The translations under genes and the position numbers were made by a program. The notes beneath the pieces were generated by a model, which was given only the letters and a program-made list of their open reading frames with translations, did not search any database and was not told the DNA's origin. Shown here in pieces: positions 13,708 to 21,131 of a stretch of 37,547 nucleotides of DNA (position 1 is its first letter; every line of letters begins with the position of its first letter). Origin of the DNA: Lachnospiraceae bacterium (lineage in GTDB: Bacteria; Bacillota; Clostridia; Lachnospirales; Lachnospiraceae); contig JAAWOG010000033.1 of the NCBI GenBank assembly GCA_022799355.1, positions 1 through 37,547 on the forward strand. Direction: 5' to 3'.

Positions 13708-15075
13708 TTACTCGGCCTCATATACCTCTTTAAAGGATTTCTCCAGAATCTCCGCTGCCTCTTCCGGCGTTGCACCGTTAATCAGCATCTCCTGTACTGC
13801 TTTTACACAAAGCTGGCTACTGAAACAGGTCATTGCTTTCTCATCGGAGGGTGCGGGATAATAGGTCTTTACGCTCTGTTTGGAGGATTCCATCCAGGGT
13901 TTGTTCATCTCATCCTGCCAGAACTCACTCTCATCCATACCGTTGATCACGGGCTGCCACATGGAACCCATAACCTCGATCATCGCCTCATAATTGTCCA
14001 TATCATTGTAATAGGAACGGATAAAGTCTTTTGCTTCCGCCACATTCTTACCGGATGCAATTACACCGAATACATTGCTGCCACCCAGCGTATAGCTGCC
14101 TTTAGGGCCTGCCGGATAAGCGATAACCTGCGTCTTTGACAGAAGATCCGGATCATCGTTCTTCATGGATGCGATAATGGAACCCGCGTTGCAGATCACG
14201 CCTGCCGTTCCTGCAAGATACGCCTGATTATTCCACATATCATCGCCTGTTACAGCATCAGGGGAAATCAGTCCCTCATCGTACAGAGATTTGATAAATG
14301 TCAGCGCCTCCACCGTTTCCGGAGAATTTACAACCACATTGCCGTTCTCGTCAACCGTCTGGCCGCCCCAGTCAAGAATAATGGTACGACAGAAGCCTTC
14401 CGCGTCGCCGCCGCCAGATGCGCCCATGGCAAATCCCAGCGCATAGAAGCCGTTTGCGGGATCATTGACGATCTTCGCCTGTTCTTTCAGTTCTTCCCAT
14501 GTCTCAGGCATATCAAGTCCTTTTTCCTGCCACTTGTCAGCTCTGATATACATACCGGGAGCCGTAAACGCCTGGGGTACCATATACTGTGTATCACCCA
14601 GAAGCCCTACTTTCAGCGCCGCATCGGTAAAGTCATATTCGGACATGATATCGTCCACATTTTCCAACTGGTTCAGGGATGCAAACTGTCCTACCAGTGT
14701 ATCGTCGCCTACGATCAGATCAGGCGCATTTCCCGCCTCAATCGCAGCCATCAGTTTCTGCTTCATATCTGCGGAAGGCACGTTTACATAGTCTACCTCA
14801 ACGCCCTGTTCTTCCGCAAACTTATCTACGGCAGCTTTCATCATCGTACCGTACTCATCCACATATTCCGCCTTATCCCAAAATACCAGCTTCCTCGCAC
14901 CGCTGCCATCGCCTCCGGATGTCTCAGCACCCTCACCCGCATCAGACGCCTCTTCTGCCGGAGCCTCACTCTCAGCCGGTGCCGCTTCTTCCGTTGCCGC
15001 GCCGGATCCGCATCCTGCCAGACACGCCGCAACCATGCTTACTGCTAAAATTACAGATAACAATTTCCTTTTCAT
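13708..15075 (-). CDS. Extracellular solute-binding lipoprotein (sugar, family 1)
   Basis: A 455-residue lipoprotein. The signal peptide MKRKLLSVILAVSMVAACLA ends in the lipobox L-A-G-C; the mature protein is anchored by lipid at that Cys, then has a low-complexity Ala/Glu linker (about 25-60) before the binding domain. ARKLVFWDKAEYVDEYG starts the fold, and the pattern VNSPETVEALTFIKSLYDEG is typical of family 1 sugar-binding proteins. It delivers substrate to the two permeases downstream. Its start codon overlaps the stop of the LacI gene (ATGA), with GGAGG inside the regulator's last codons, so translation is coupled. The ligand is unknown. Confidence 0.92.
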   Translation of the reverse strand: MKRKLLSVILAVSMVAACLAGCGSGAATEEAAPAESEAPAEEASDAGEGAETSGGDGSGARKLVFWDKAEYVDEYGTMMKAAVDKFAEEQGVEVDYVNVPSADMKQKLMAAIEAGNAPDLIVGDDTLVGQFASLNQLENVDDIMSEYDFTDAALKVGLLGDTQYMVPQAFTAPGMYIRADKWQEKGLDMPETWEELKEQAKIVNDPANGFYALGFAMGASGGGDAEGFCRTIILDWGGQTVDENGNVVVNSPETVEALTFIKSLYDEGLISPDAVTGDDMWNNQAYLAGTAGVICNAGSIIASMKNDDPDLLSKTQVIAYPAGPKGSYTLGGSNVFGVIASGKNVAEAKDFIRSYYNDMDNYEAMIEVMGSMWQPVINGMDESEFWQDEMNKPWMESSKQSVKTYYPAPSDEKAMTCFSSQLCVKAVQEMLINGATPEEAAEILEKSFKEVYEAE

Positions 15076-16124
15076 GTTATTTCCTCCAAATGATTTTTTG
15101 GTACAGCCGTCGTTTCGCCGGCCGTGATCTCAAGAGGTACCATCTGTGATTCAAATTCCGATGCCGGATTGTAAATAACTCTCAGCAATTTTTTAAATGC
15201 CGTCTCCGCAACTAAATCCGCTTTCGACACAACCCTCGTCTGATTTTCTTCCTCCGAATTGCTTCTCCTGTAATACTCAATATTCACATAAGAAATATCT
15301 TCCGGTATGGATAATCCCAGTGTCTGCGCCGCAAGCTGGAACTGCTGTCTGATGGCTGTCGAAATAATATATGCCGTAGGCCGCCTTTCCTGTTTTAAAT
15401 GCTCCATCCAGATACCATAAATCTTCTGATCCGAAGATTCCGCAGGAAACTCTATATATGTAAGATTCTTTTCCTCCACAGCACACTTCTCACAGATTTC
15501 CTCAATTCCTTTTTTTCTGGTCTGCTCCACAACGCTGCTGTCATTTTGTGTAAAAATCCCGATCTTCCTGTGCCCTAACAGGAATAAATGTTCCATGGCG
15601 TCTTTGATCGCCTTTTTATGGTCGGACGCCACATAACGGTAATCCTCATACCCCTCTATCTTCCCGCAGCAGACATAGGGTATGCCCGCCTCCTCAAACT
15701 CTTTAAAGAACAGATCTTCCGCTGACAGATCAAATATAATATATCCGTCTACTATGGACGCCGCCATTCCTTTCAGAAAACTCATCTCGTTATCTTTATC
15801 AAATGCTTTCCTGGAATAGATCAGCATGTTATATTTCAGTTTTTCGGATATATTCTCTATCGCCGAAAATACCGTAGGGTAATAGAAGGAATCAAATACC
15901 CGTGTCAGGCTTCCCGGGATGATCAAACAGATCGTTTTACTTTTCTCTTTATTCGGCAGACGCCTCGCACTCAGGTTTGGTGTATACCCCAGTTCCCGGA
16001 TCGTGCTTTCAATCGCCTTTTTTGTTTCCGCCGACATCTTTCCGTACTTCTCGTTGAGATAGTTGGAAACCGTTGATTTCGATACGCCGGCACGTTTTGC
16101 CACATCGGATATTGTTATGCTCAT
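15072..16124 (-). CDS. LacI-family transcriptional regulator of the dehydratase operon
   Basis: A 350-residue regulator. The N-terminal LacI HTH TISDVAKRAGVSKSTVSNYL and hinge TPNLSARRL are followed by a periplasmic-binding-protein-like sensor (about 62-340) that should bind a sugar effector. The HTH carries an unusual insert-like stretch, NEKYGKMSAETKKAIE. It is the first gene of the operon and overlaps the binding-protein gene by 4 bp. Two identical operator-like sites (16168-16181 and 16244-16257) lie between its promoter and ATG, so it almost certainly controls itself and the whole unit. SD GGAGGAAG precedes the ATG. The effector is probably the substrate or a degradation intermediate. 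Confidence 0.93.
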   Translation of the reverse strand: MSITISDVAKRAGVSKSTVSNYLNEKYGKMSAETKKAIESTIRELGYTPNLSARRLPNKEKSKTICLIIPGSLTRVFDSFYYPTVFSAIENISEKLKYNMLIYSRKAFDKDNEMSFLKGMAASIVDGYIIFDLSAEDLFFKEFEEAGIPYVCCGKIEGYEDYRYVASDHKKAIKDAMEHLFLLGHRKIGIFTQNDSSVVEQTRKKGIEEICEKCAVEEKNLTYIEFPAESSDQKIYGIWMEHLKQERRPTAYIISTAIRQQFQLAAQTLGLSIPEDISYVNIEYYRRSNSEEENQTRVVSKADLVAETAFKKLLRVIYNPASEFESQMVPLEITAGETTAVPKNHLEEIT

Positions 16125-16167
16125 CCTGCTTCCTCCTGTCTTGGTAAACTATTTGTGAACCGTTCTA

Positions 16168-16181
16168 GTAAACCGATTTAC
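16168..16181. promoter_or_regulatory. LacI-type operator, proximal copy
   Basis: GTAAACCGATTTAC is nearly palindromic around a central CG, as expected for LacI-family operators, and is identical to 16244-16257. Confidence 0.75.
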
Positions 16182-16196
16182 CAATAAGGGAAAAAT

Positions 16197-16220
16197 AAAA
16201 TCAATTTTACGATTGATTTT
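16197..16220. other. 9-bp inverted repeat between the two operators
   Basis: AAAATCAAT (16197-16205) and ATTGATTTT (16212-16220) are exact inverted copies around a 6-bp centre. Another factor may bind here, or it may shape a DNA loop between the operators. Confidence 0.4.
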
Positions 16221-16243
16221 AAAAATATCCGATGAAATTATTA

Positions 16244-16257
16244 GTAAACCGATTTAC
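16244..16257. promoter_or_regulatory. LacI-type operator, distal copy
   Basis: Second exact copy of GTAAACCGATTTAC, 76 bp from the first, about 25 nt downstream of the predicted transcription start. Confidence 0.75.
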
Positions 16258-16287
16258 TGCAAGAGCAAAATAACTACTCATATCGCT

Positions 16288-16316
16288 ACTATAGTAAATA
16301 CTGACGGCAAAGTCAA
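16288..16316 (-). promoter_or_regulatory. Promoter of the LacI-type operon
   Basis: On the minus strand TTGACT (16311-16316), 17 bp, TATAGT (16288-16293). Both operators lie downstream of it inside a leader of about 155 nt. The rest of the 16317-16440 stretch is AT-rich and shows no further gene. Confidence 0.75.
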
Positions 16317-16429
16317 TACCTTTTATTAATCCGTTAGTATCTTTGTGAGTTTTCAACATAATATGGATCACATTTTTATGCAATATTGCCATATCCGGTT
16401 ATTTATTTTTTCCGATCCCCCTCTTTTCC

Positions 16430-16477
16430 CTGACAAAAAGAAAAACTACCGAAAAGTGCTCTCTTTCCGATAGTTTT
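16430..16477 (-). terminator. spoIIID terminator
   Basis: AAAACTACCGAAAAG (16442-16456) pairs with CTTTCCGATAGTTTT (16463-16477) at 13 of 15 positions, the rest being wobble-compatible. A T-rich run follows on the minus strand (GTTTTTCTTTTTG). Confidence 0.75.
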
Positions 16478-16504
16478 CAATCTCATCTCTTTCCCTTTAC
16501 GGAA

Positions 16505-16816
16505 TCAAACTATTGTGTGCTGGTGCAGGTATTTCTCCCGTGTAGCCAGCCCTCCGCGGATATGACGCTCCGATTTATTCACATCCAGTACTGATCTCAC
16601 CTGCTTTGCCAGAGCCGGATTTATTGCGGTGAGCCTGTCGGTTACGTCCTTATGCACCGTACTCTTACTGATCCCAAACTCTTTTGCCGTTTGTCTTACC
16701 GTCGCATTATTTTCCACAATATAGCCTGCCACAGCAATGACACGCTCATGAAGCAAATCGCCGGACTTGCCGTAAATCTCAGGCTTCCCGCAAGTCTTTG
16801 ATTTGTTTTTCGTCAT
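16505..16816 (-). CDS. spoIIID: Sporulation regulator SpoIIID
   Basis: A 103-residue DNA-binding protein matching SpoIIID, a mother-cell regulator that works with sigma-E to control sporulation genes. The HTH core reads TVRQTAKEFGISKSTVHKDV, followed by TDRLTAINPALAKQVRSVLD and the conserved basic end RHIRGGLATREKYL, all diagnostic of the family. It has an N-terminal extension of about 20 residues before the usual start of the fold (ERVIAVAGYIVE). Its RBS (GGGGGGA) lies in the 3' arm of the terminator-like hairpin that ends the upstream lipoprotein gene, only a few bases before the ATG. Both genes point left, so readthrough or that hairpin could influence spoIIID translation. Confidence 0.92.
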   Translation of the reverse strand: MTKNKSKTCGKPEIYGKSGDLLHERVIAVAGYIVENNATVRQTAKEFGISKSTVHKDVTDRLTAINPALAKQVRSVLDVNKSERHIRGGLATREKYLHQHTIV

Positions 16817-16871
16817 ATAAAAAATCCCCCCGCCACGCTTTGTTACATCTTATGCCCGGCGAAGGGATTTT
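16815..16871 (-). terminator. Terminator hairpin whose 3' arm holds the spoIIID RBS
   Basis: On the minus strand AAAATCCCTTCGCC (16858-16871) pairs with GGCGGGGGGATTTT (16821-16834) as 12 Watson-Crick plus 2 G-U pairs, with a 23-nt loop. TTAT follows, then the spoIIID ATG at 16816. The same GGGGGGA must serve as the spoIIID ribosome binding site. Confidence 0.7.
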
Positions 16872-16888
16872 ATTCCGACAGGGAGATT

Positions 16889-17701
16889 TTATTCCCCTCT
16901 GTACCAATAATAAAAACTTTCCGCTCCTCTGCTGTAAAGCTCCAGCGTTTTCCCCTCATCCTTTAAATTGTACTCATACTGCAAAGTGCCGCCCGTCACC
17001 TGAATACGGATTTCCCGCACCCCTTCCTGCTCTTTTTCCACAACGCTGAAAGTCCCGTCACTGTTTTCCGAAGTCAGAATATAAAACCCATTCTCTTTTG
17101 TAAATTCGTACCTGTTTCCGCCGTCATCCTCCCATACGCCGAGGATCTCCGCTACTCTTTCGTCATCCGTATCCAATATCTTCCATCCGGCAGGGATCAG
17201 CAGCCTTTTCTCCTCACTCCCCTCCAAATCCTCCATATATAATCGATATCCTGTTTCATCGGAAGAGAGCAGGTAAACTTTTTCCATCTCTCCTGCCGTA
17301 ATCTGAACCAGAATATTATTTTCCTCATCAAAGCCGCAGGTGTACTGAAACTTTTCCTGTTCCCCCGCCACGCCATGTTCACCGCTTCCGTCGGGAGAGA
17401 ATGTATAAGTCTCTTCCTCCCCCTCCACATCCCATGACTTGGAAATAATGGCAGCAACCGCCGAGCTGTAGTCCATTGTCATGTCCCCCAGCACATCCTC
17501 GATTTCCATATCCTGCGCCGAATCATTTGCGTCCTCTTTTTCTTCCTTATCCTCCGCCGCACCTTCTGCCTCCGTGCCCTCTCCTGCCGCATTCTCCGGG
17601 GCTTCTGAGGCCATACTCTCCCCGCTTTCCGCAGAACCGCATCCTGCCGGCAATAAAGCCATATTCAAAACAATAAAAGCCGCTATCCATCTCTTTTTCA
17701 T
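16889..17701 (-). CDS. Lipoprotein with C-terminal lipocalin-like domain
   Basis: A 270-residue predicted lipoprotein. MKKRWIAAFIVLNMALLPAG is a signal peptide with the lipobox P-A-G-C. An acidic Ala/Glu-rich linker (about 20-65) precedes two similar beta-rich modules, each starting with a tryptophan: IISKSWDVEGEEETYTFSPD and EILGVWEDDGGNRYEFTKEN. These resemble the small lipocalin-like DUF5640-type domains of clostridial surface proteins, here duplicated. The ATG at 17701 follows GGAGAG; the frame extends upstream without an RBS. Function unknown; exported and membrane-anchored. Downstream is spoIIID. Confidence 0.8.
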   Translation of the reverse strand: MKKRWIAAFIVLNMALLPAGCGSAESGESMASEAPENAAGEGTEAEGAAEDKEEKEDANDSAQDMEIEDVLGDMTMDYSSAVAAIISKSWDVEGEEETYTFSPDGSGEHGVAGEQEKFQYTCGFDEENNILVQITAGEMEKVYLLSSDETGYRLYMEDLEGSEEKRLLIPAGWKILDTDDERVAEILGVWEDDGGNRYEFTKENGFYILTSENSDGTFSVVEKEQEGVREIRIQVTGGTLQYEYNLKDEGKTLELYSRGAESFYYWYRGE

Positions 17702-17799
17702 AATACTCTCCGTTTCGGAACGTCGCACTATCATTCCAATTTTTTCTTTCTATTATAACCAAAAACTCCCTGTCATACAACAAGGAGTCTTTACGTCTC

Positions 17800-17834
17800 A
17801 AAAAAATATACGGGACCATATTTCTACGGTCCCG
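17800..17834 (-). terminator. Terminator of the rhamnose-type importer operon
   Basis: CGGGACC (17811-17817) pairs perfectly with GGTCCCG (17828-17834), 10-nt loop. On the minus strand it is followed by TATATTTTTTTG. Confidence 0.88.
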
Positions 17835-17857
17835 CAATTTTTTCATATCGTTTCGAT

Positions 17858-18991
17858 TTAGTAAACTTCTTTCCACTCTTCGATGTTGGAAGGATCGAAT
17901 TTGAAAGGAGCGCCAAGGATGATCTCTGTGCCGCCGTCGCCAGCTTTCACGATTTCATAGTCACCCATATCACCAGCCGTGAACTTGTCGCCTTCCGCAC
18001 CTGTGATCTCACCGTTTACCAGTGCTGCGGATGTGTATGCGCCAAGACGTCCAAGGTCAATCGGGTTCCACAGGAACATGTAAGGGCAGGAGTGAGCATC
18101 GTCATCACCGATGTACTCAGCCATCTCAGAAGGAAGTCCAAGGCCTGTCAGCTTCACAGAAGAGCCCTGATCCTGTAATACCTTAGCTGCTGCTGCGATA
18201 CCAACTGTTGTAGGTGCGCAGATCACTTTCAGATCAGGATAGTTCTGCAGAAGAGCCTGTGTCTGGTCCGTGGATTTCTGAGGCTCGTCATCGCCGTATG
18301 CAACTTCTACCAGCTCCAGTTTGGAGTACTTCTCATCTGCTGCCATGATCTCTTTCATGGATTCAATCCATGCGTTCTGGTTTGCAGCCTGAGATGTTGC
18401 GGAAAGGATAGCCCACTGGCCTTCGCCGCCTGTGATGTCATAAACCGCATCCATCAGGCACTGACCGATCTCGGTAACACCGGCCTGGTTCACGTGTGTT
18501 AAACGGCTTGCTACGTTTACGGTGGAGTCAACGGAACAAACTTTGATGCCTGCGCCTGCTGCTTCTTCCAGAGCTGCCTGCAGAGCGTTCTCATCGTTTG
18601 CAGCCACACAGATGCTGTCAACGCCCTGAGAAATCAGAGACTGGATTACCGTGATCTGTGCATCGGCCGTCGGAGCTTCCGGATGCTGGATGATAGCCGT
18701 ACCGCCAAGGTCCGCAACTGCTTCTTCAAAGCCTGTTGCCTGTCTTTCGTTGAACGGGTTACCTGCGGATTTGGATACAAATGCGTATGTACCGCCGCCT
18801 GCTGCAGCTTCCTCTGCGGGTGCTTCAGCTTCCTCTGCCGGAGCTTCAGTTTCTTCCGCCGGAGCTTCCTCTGCAGGTGCTGCTTCTTCCGTTGCTGCTG
18901 CCGGAGCTTCTTCTGCCGCATTACCGCAGCCAACAAGAAGTGTTGCTACCATTGCTACGCTGAGAATGGCACTTAATACTTTTTTCTTCAT
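17858..18991 (-). CDS. Rhamnose-type ABC transporter substrate-binding lipoprotein
   Basis: A 377-residue lipoprotein of the RbsB/LsrB-like cluster, closest in my recall to the rhamnose-binding RhaS transporter family. Signal peptide MKKKVLSAILSVAMVATLLV with lipobox V-G-C; then an unusually regular Ala-Glu-Pro linker (about 25-65, repeats of EEAPAEE); then a type I binding fold (YAFVSKSAGNPFNERQATGF, SQGVDSICVAANDENALQAA, FLWNPIDLGRLGAYTSAALV). FLWNPIDLG is characteristic of the rhamnose group. It is the last gene of the importer operon and precedes a strong terminator, which favours high mRNA levels. Ligand assignment rests on family resemblance and on rhaA/rhaB about 12 kb away. Confidence 0.85.
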   Translation of the reverse strand: MKKKVLSAILSVAMVATLLVGCGNAAEEAPAAATEEAAPAEEAPAEETEAPAEEAEAPAEEAAAGGGTYAFVSKSAGNPFNERQATGFEEAVADLGGTAIIQHPEAPTADAQITVIQSLISQGVDSICVAANDENALQAALEEAAGAGIKVCSVDSTVNVASRLTHVNQAGVTEIGQCLMDAVYDITGGEGQWAILSATSQAANQNAWIESMKEIMAADEKYSKLELVEVAYGDDEPQKSTDQTQALLQNYPDLKVICAPTTVGIAAAAKVLQDQGSSVKLTGLGLPSEMAEYIGDDDAHSCPYMFLWNPIDLGRLGAYTSAALVNGEITGAEGDKFTAGDMGDYEIVKAGDGGTEIILGAPFKFDPSNIEEWKEVY

Positions 18992-19107
18992 TTTTTAGGT
19001 CCTCCCTTAAAAAATTTGTTAATAGTTTATTTATATCAACCTCAAATCTCCACACAGTCCGAACATAACCGCAAACCAGCTTTGATCCAAGATAGATACC
19101 GCATCAT

Positions 19108-20118
19108 TCAGGCTCTCGAAGCCTTTCTCTTTTTGTCTGAGATGCTCTGGGAAATATTCGGCAGAAGAACCGCACAAATCAACAGCGCACCCAGAATGAT
19201 CAGGATAACCTGAGGATTCATATTAATCTGTCCAAGCCCTACGCGAAGGCAGGTAATTGTAAATGCGGAGATAATACCTCCCACCAGTTTACCTTTACCG
19301 CCGGCTGTGGAGATGCCCCCGAACACAGCCATAGCGATCGCATCCATTTCAAATCCTTTTCCGGTAGTCGTGTTTGCACCATAGGTCGCGCTTGTCAGAA
19401 ACAGCGCCGACACGCCTGCGAGAAGCCCCAATACCGTATAGGAAATAAGCAGCATCTGATTTACCTTGACACCGGAGTAAAACGCCGTTCTTGAGTTGGA
19501 ACCTATCGCATAGAGGTTCCGTCCGAATACCCGTTTCTCCGCAATCACCGTAAAGATAACCGCACAGATGATTACGATAAAGAACATATACGGAACCGGC
19601 CCTACCTTTCCGGCTATCATCCTGAATCCGTCAGCGTTTGTCAGAGATATGGAACCGCCGTCTCCCAGCGCGATCTCCGCAATACCGCGAAACACAATCT
19701 GGGTGCCCAGGGTGATGATCATAGTCGGTAATTCTCTGAACTTAGTTGCCAAAAGCCCGTTTATCATACCGCAAACCGTCCCGGTAATCAAGCCTATCGC
19801 CAGAACTCCGACAAACGGAACGCCCGCATTACTCGAAAGACAAGCTGTCGTAGCCGCCAGGCAGACCGTGGAACCTACGGAAATATCAATCTCTCCCATC
19901 AGCAGAATATACGCCATCGGGAACAGTAAAAAGATTTCTGTCAAATACTTTGGCATTTCACGGAGTACATTCGTCAGAGTGTAAACCGGAGAAATGCATT
20001 TGCATAAAATATTGATTGCGATAAACAGAACCAGCAACATGCCTTCCCAGCTAAGCAGCATTTTTTTCAGCGACTTATCGGGAGTTGCAGCTATTGTTCT
20101 TCCTGATTTTCCTGCCAT
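19108..20118 (-). CDS. Rhamnose-type ABC transporter permease 1
   Basis: A 336-residue permease of the RbsC/BPD_transp_2 family with eight to ten hydrophobic segments. Signature stretches are LMGEIDISVGSTVCLAATTA and MDAIAMAVFGGISTAGGKGK, which include the cytoplasmic coupling region. It is one of two different permeases in this operon, as in ribose-like importers with heterodimeric channels. It starts 14 bp after the other permease gene ends, and 116 bp separate it from the binding-protein gene. Assignment to rhamnose follows from the binding protein. Confidence 0.88.
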   Translation of the reverse strand: MAGKSGRTIAATPDKSLKKMLLSWEGMLLVLFIAINILCKCISPVYTLTNVLREMPKYLTEIFLLFPMAYILLMGEIDISVGSTVCLAATTACLSSNAGVPFVGVLAIGLITGTVCGMINGLLATKFRELPTMIITLGTQIVFRGIAEIALGDGGSISLTNADGFRMIAGKVGPVPYMFFIVIICAVIFTVIAEKRVFGRNLYAIGSNSRTAFYSGVKVNQMLLISYTVLGLLAGVSALFLTSATYGANTTTGKGFEMDAIAMAVFGGISTAGGKGKLVGGIISAFTITCLRVGLGQINMNPQVILIILGALLICAVLLPNISQSISDKKRKASRA

Positions 20119-20132
20119 AACTTTCCTCCTCC

Positions 20133-21131
20133 TTACATCTCTCTGTTTTCAAGGTTCGCCCTGTCCATCATGCGCTGCGTCAATACATTCAGTACGATAA
20201 CCGCCACAATGATCACGCCCTTGATCGTATTTTGTGCAATCGCGTTTATGCCCACAAGCGGAAGCGCTTTGGATATAACCGATAATACCAGTGCGCCCAG
20301 CAGCGCCCCAAGCACGGAACCACGGCCGCCGTTCATGCTCACGCCGCCGATCACACATGCCGCGATCACATCCATCTCCTTGGATGTCTGCATGTTAGGC
20401 TGTGCGGACGCATAAACGGAAGTTGCCAGTGCGCCGCATAAACCGGAAAGCGTACCCATGATCGTATAAACCGCCGTCTTGATCGCCGCAACGTTGATGC
20501 CGGAAATCTCCGCCGCCTCCGCGTTGGAGCCTACCGCATAGATGCTTCTGCCGAACTTCGTCCACTTCAATACGATAAAGAAGATGATATAGCAGATGAT
20601 TGTCACGGTGATCGTATTGTTGATCAGTCCGAAGCTCAGAGAATTGCTCAGTGTAAAGTCCTTAAAGCTGCCCAGCGCGTCCGCGCCCGCCCACTGATCC
20701 TGCGCCACCAGATAGGCAAATCCTCTGTAGATATACATAAAACCCATCGTGGCGATGATCGGCATCACCTTTCCGTAAGCGATGATCACCCCGATCAGCA
20801 GCCCGCACACGGCGCCCATTGCCGTGGCAATGAGAAAGCCGAGGAAAGTGCTCTCGATCTTGTCGTATTTATACATCATACCAATGGTCATTCCCGCAAA
20901 GGCAAGGGTGGAAGTGATCGAAATATCAATACCGCCGATCAGCAGCACACACAACATGCCAAGCGCCATAATCATAATAACCGAGTTGTTTTTCAAAATT
21001 TCCAGTATATTCTGCGCCGACATGAAATTCGGGCTCTTGATGGTCACGGCGATACATAAAACAATCAGAACGATGACCAGACTGGCTTCACGGGAGCCTG
21101 TGATTTTTTTCAGCAAAGATTTCTTTTCCAT
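20133..21131 (-). CDS. Rhamnose-type ABC transporter permease 2
   Basis: A 332-residue permease of the same family. Motifs: LLIGGIDISITSTLAFAGMT, MGFMYIYRGFAYLVAQDQWA, and MDVIAACVIGGVSMNGGRGS (the coupling loop). Its first base overlaps the last base of the ATPase gene, so translation is tightly coupled. With the other permease it should form the membrane channel of the importer. Confidence 0.88.
   Translation of the reverse strand: MEKKSLLKKITGSREASLVIVLIVLCIAVTIKSPNFMSAQNILEILKNNSVIMIMALGMLCVLLIGGIDISITSTLAFAGMTIGMMYKYDKIESTFLGFLIATAMGAVCGLLIGVIIAYGKVMPIIATMGFMYIYRGFAYLVAQDQWAGADALGSFKDFTLSNSLSFGLINNTITVTIICYIIFFIVLKWTKFGRSIYAVGSNAEAAEISGINVAAIKTAVYTIMGTLSGLCGALATSVYASAQPNMQTSKEMDVIAACVIGGVSMNGGRGSVLGALLGALVLSVISKALPLVGINAIAQNTIKGVIIVAVIVLNVLTQRMMDRANLENREM

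Noticed and set aside
16317-16440. Possible small gene between the LacI promoter and the spoIIID terminator
   Set aside because: No ORF with an RBS was found; the DNA is simply AT-rich.
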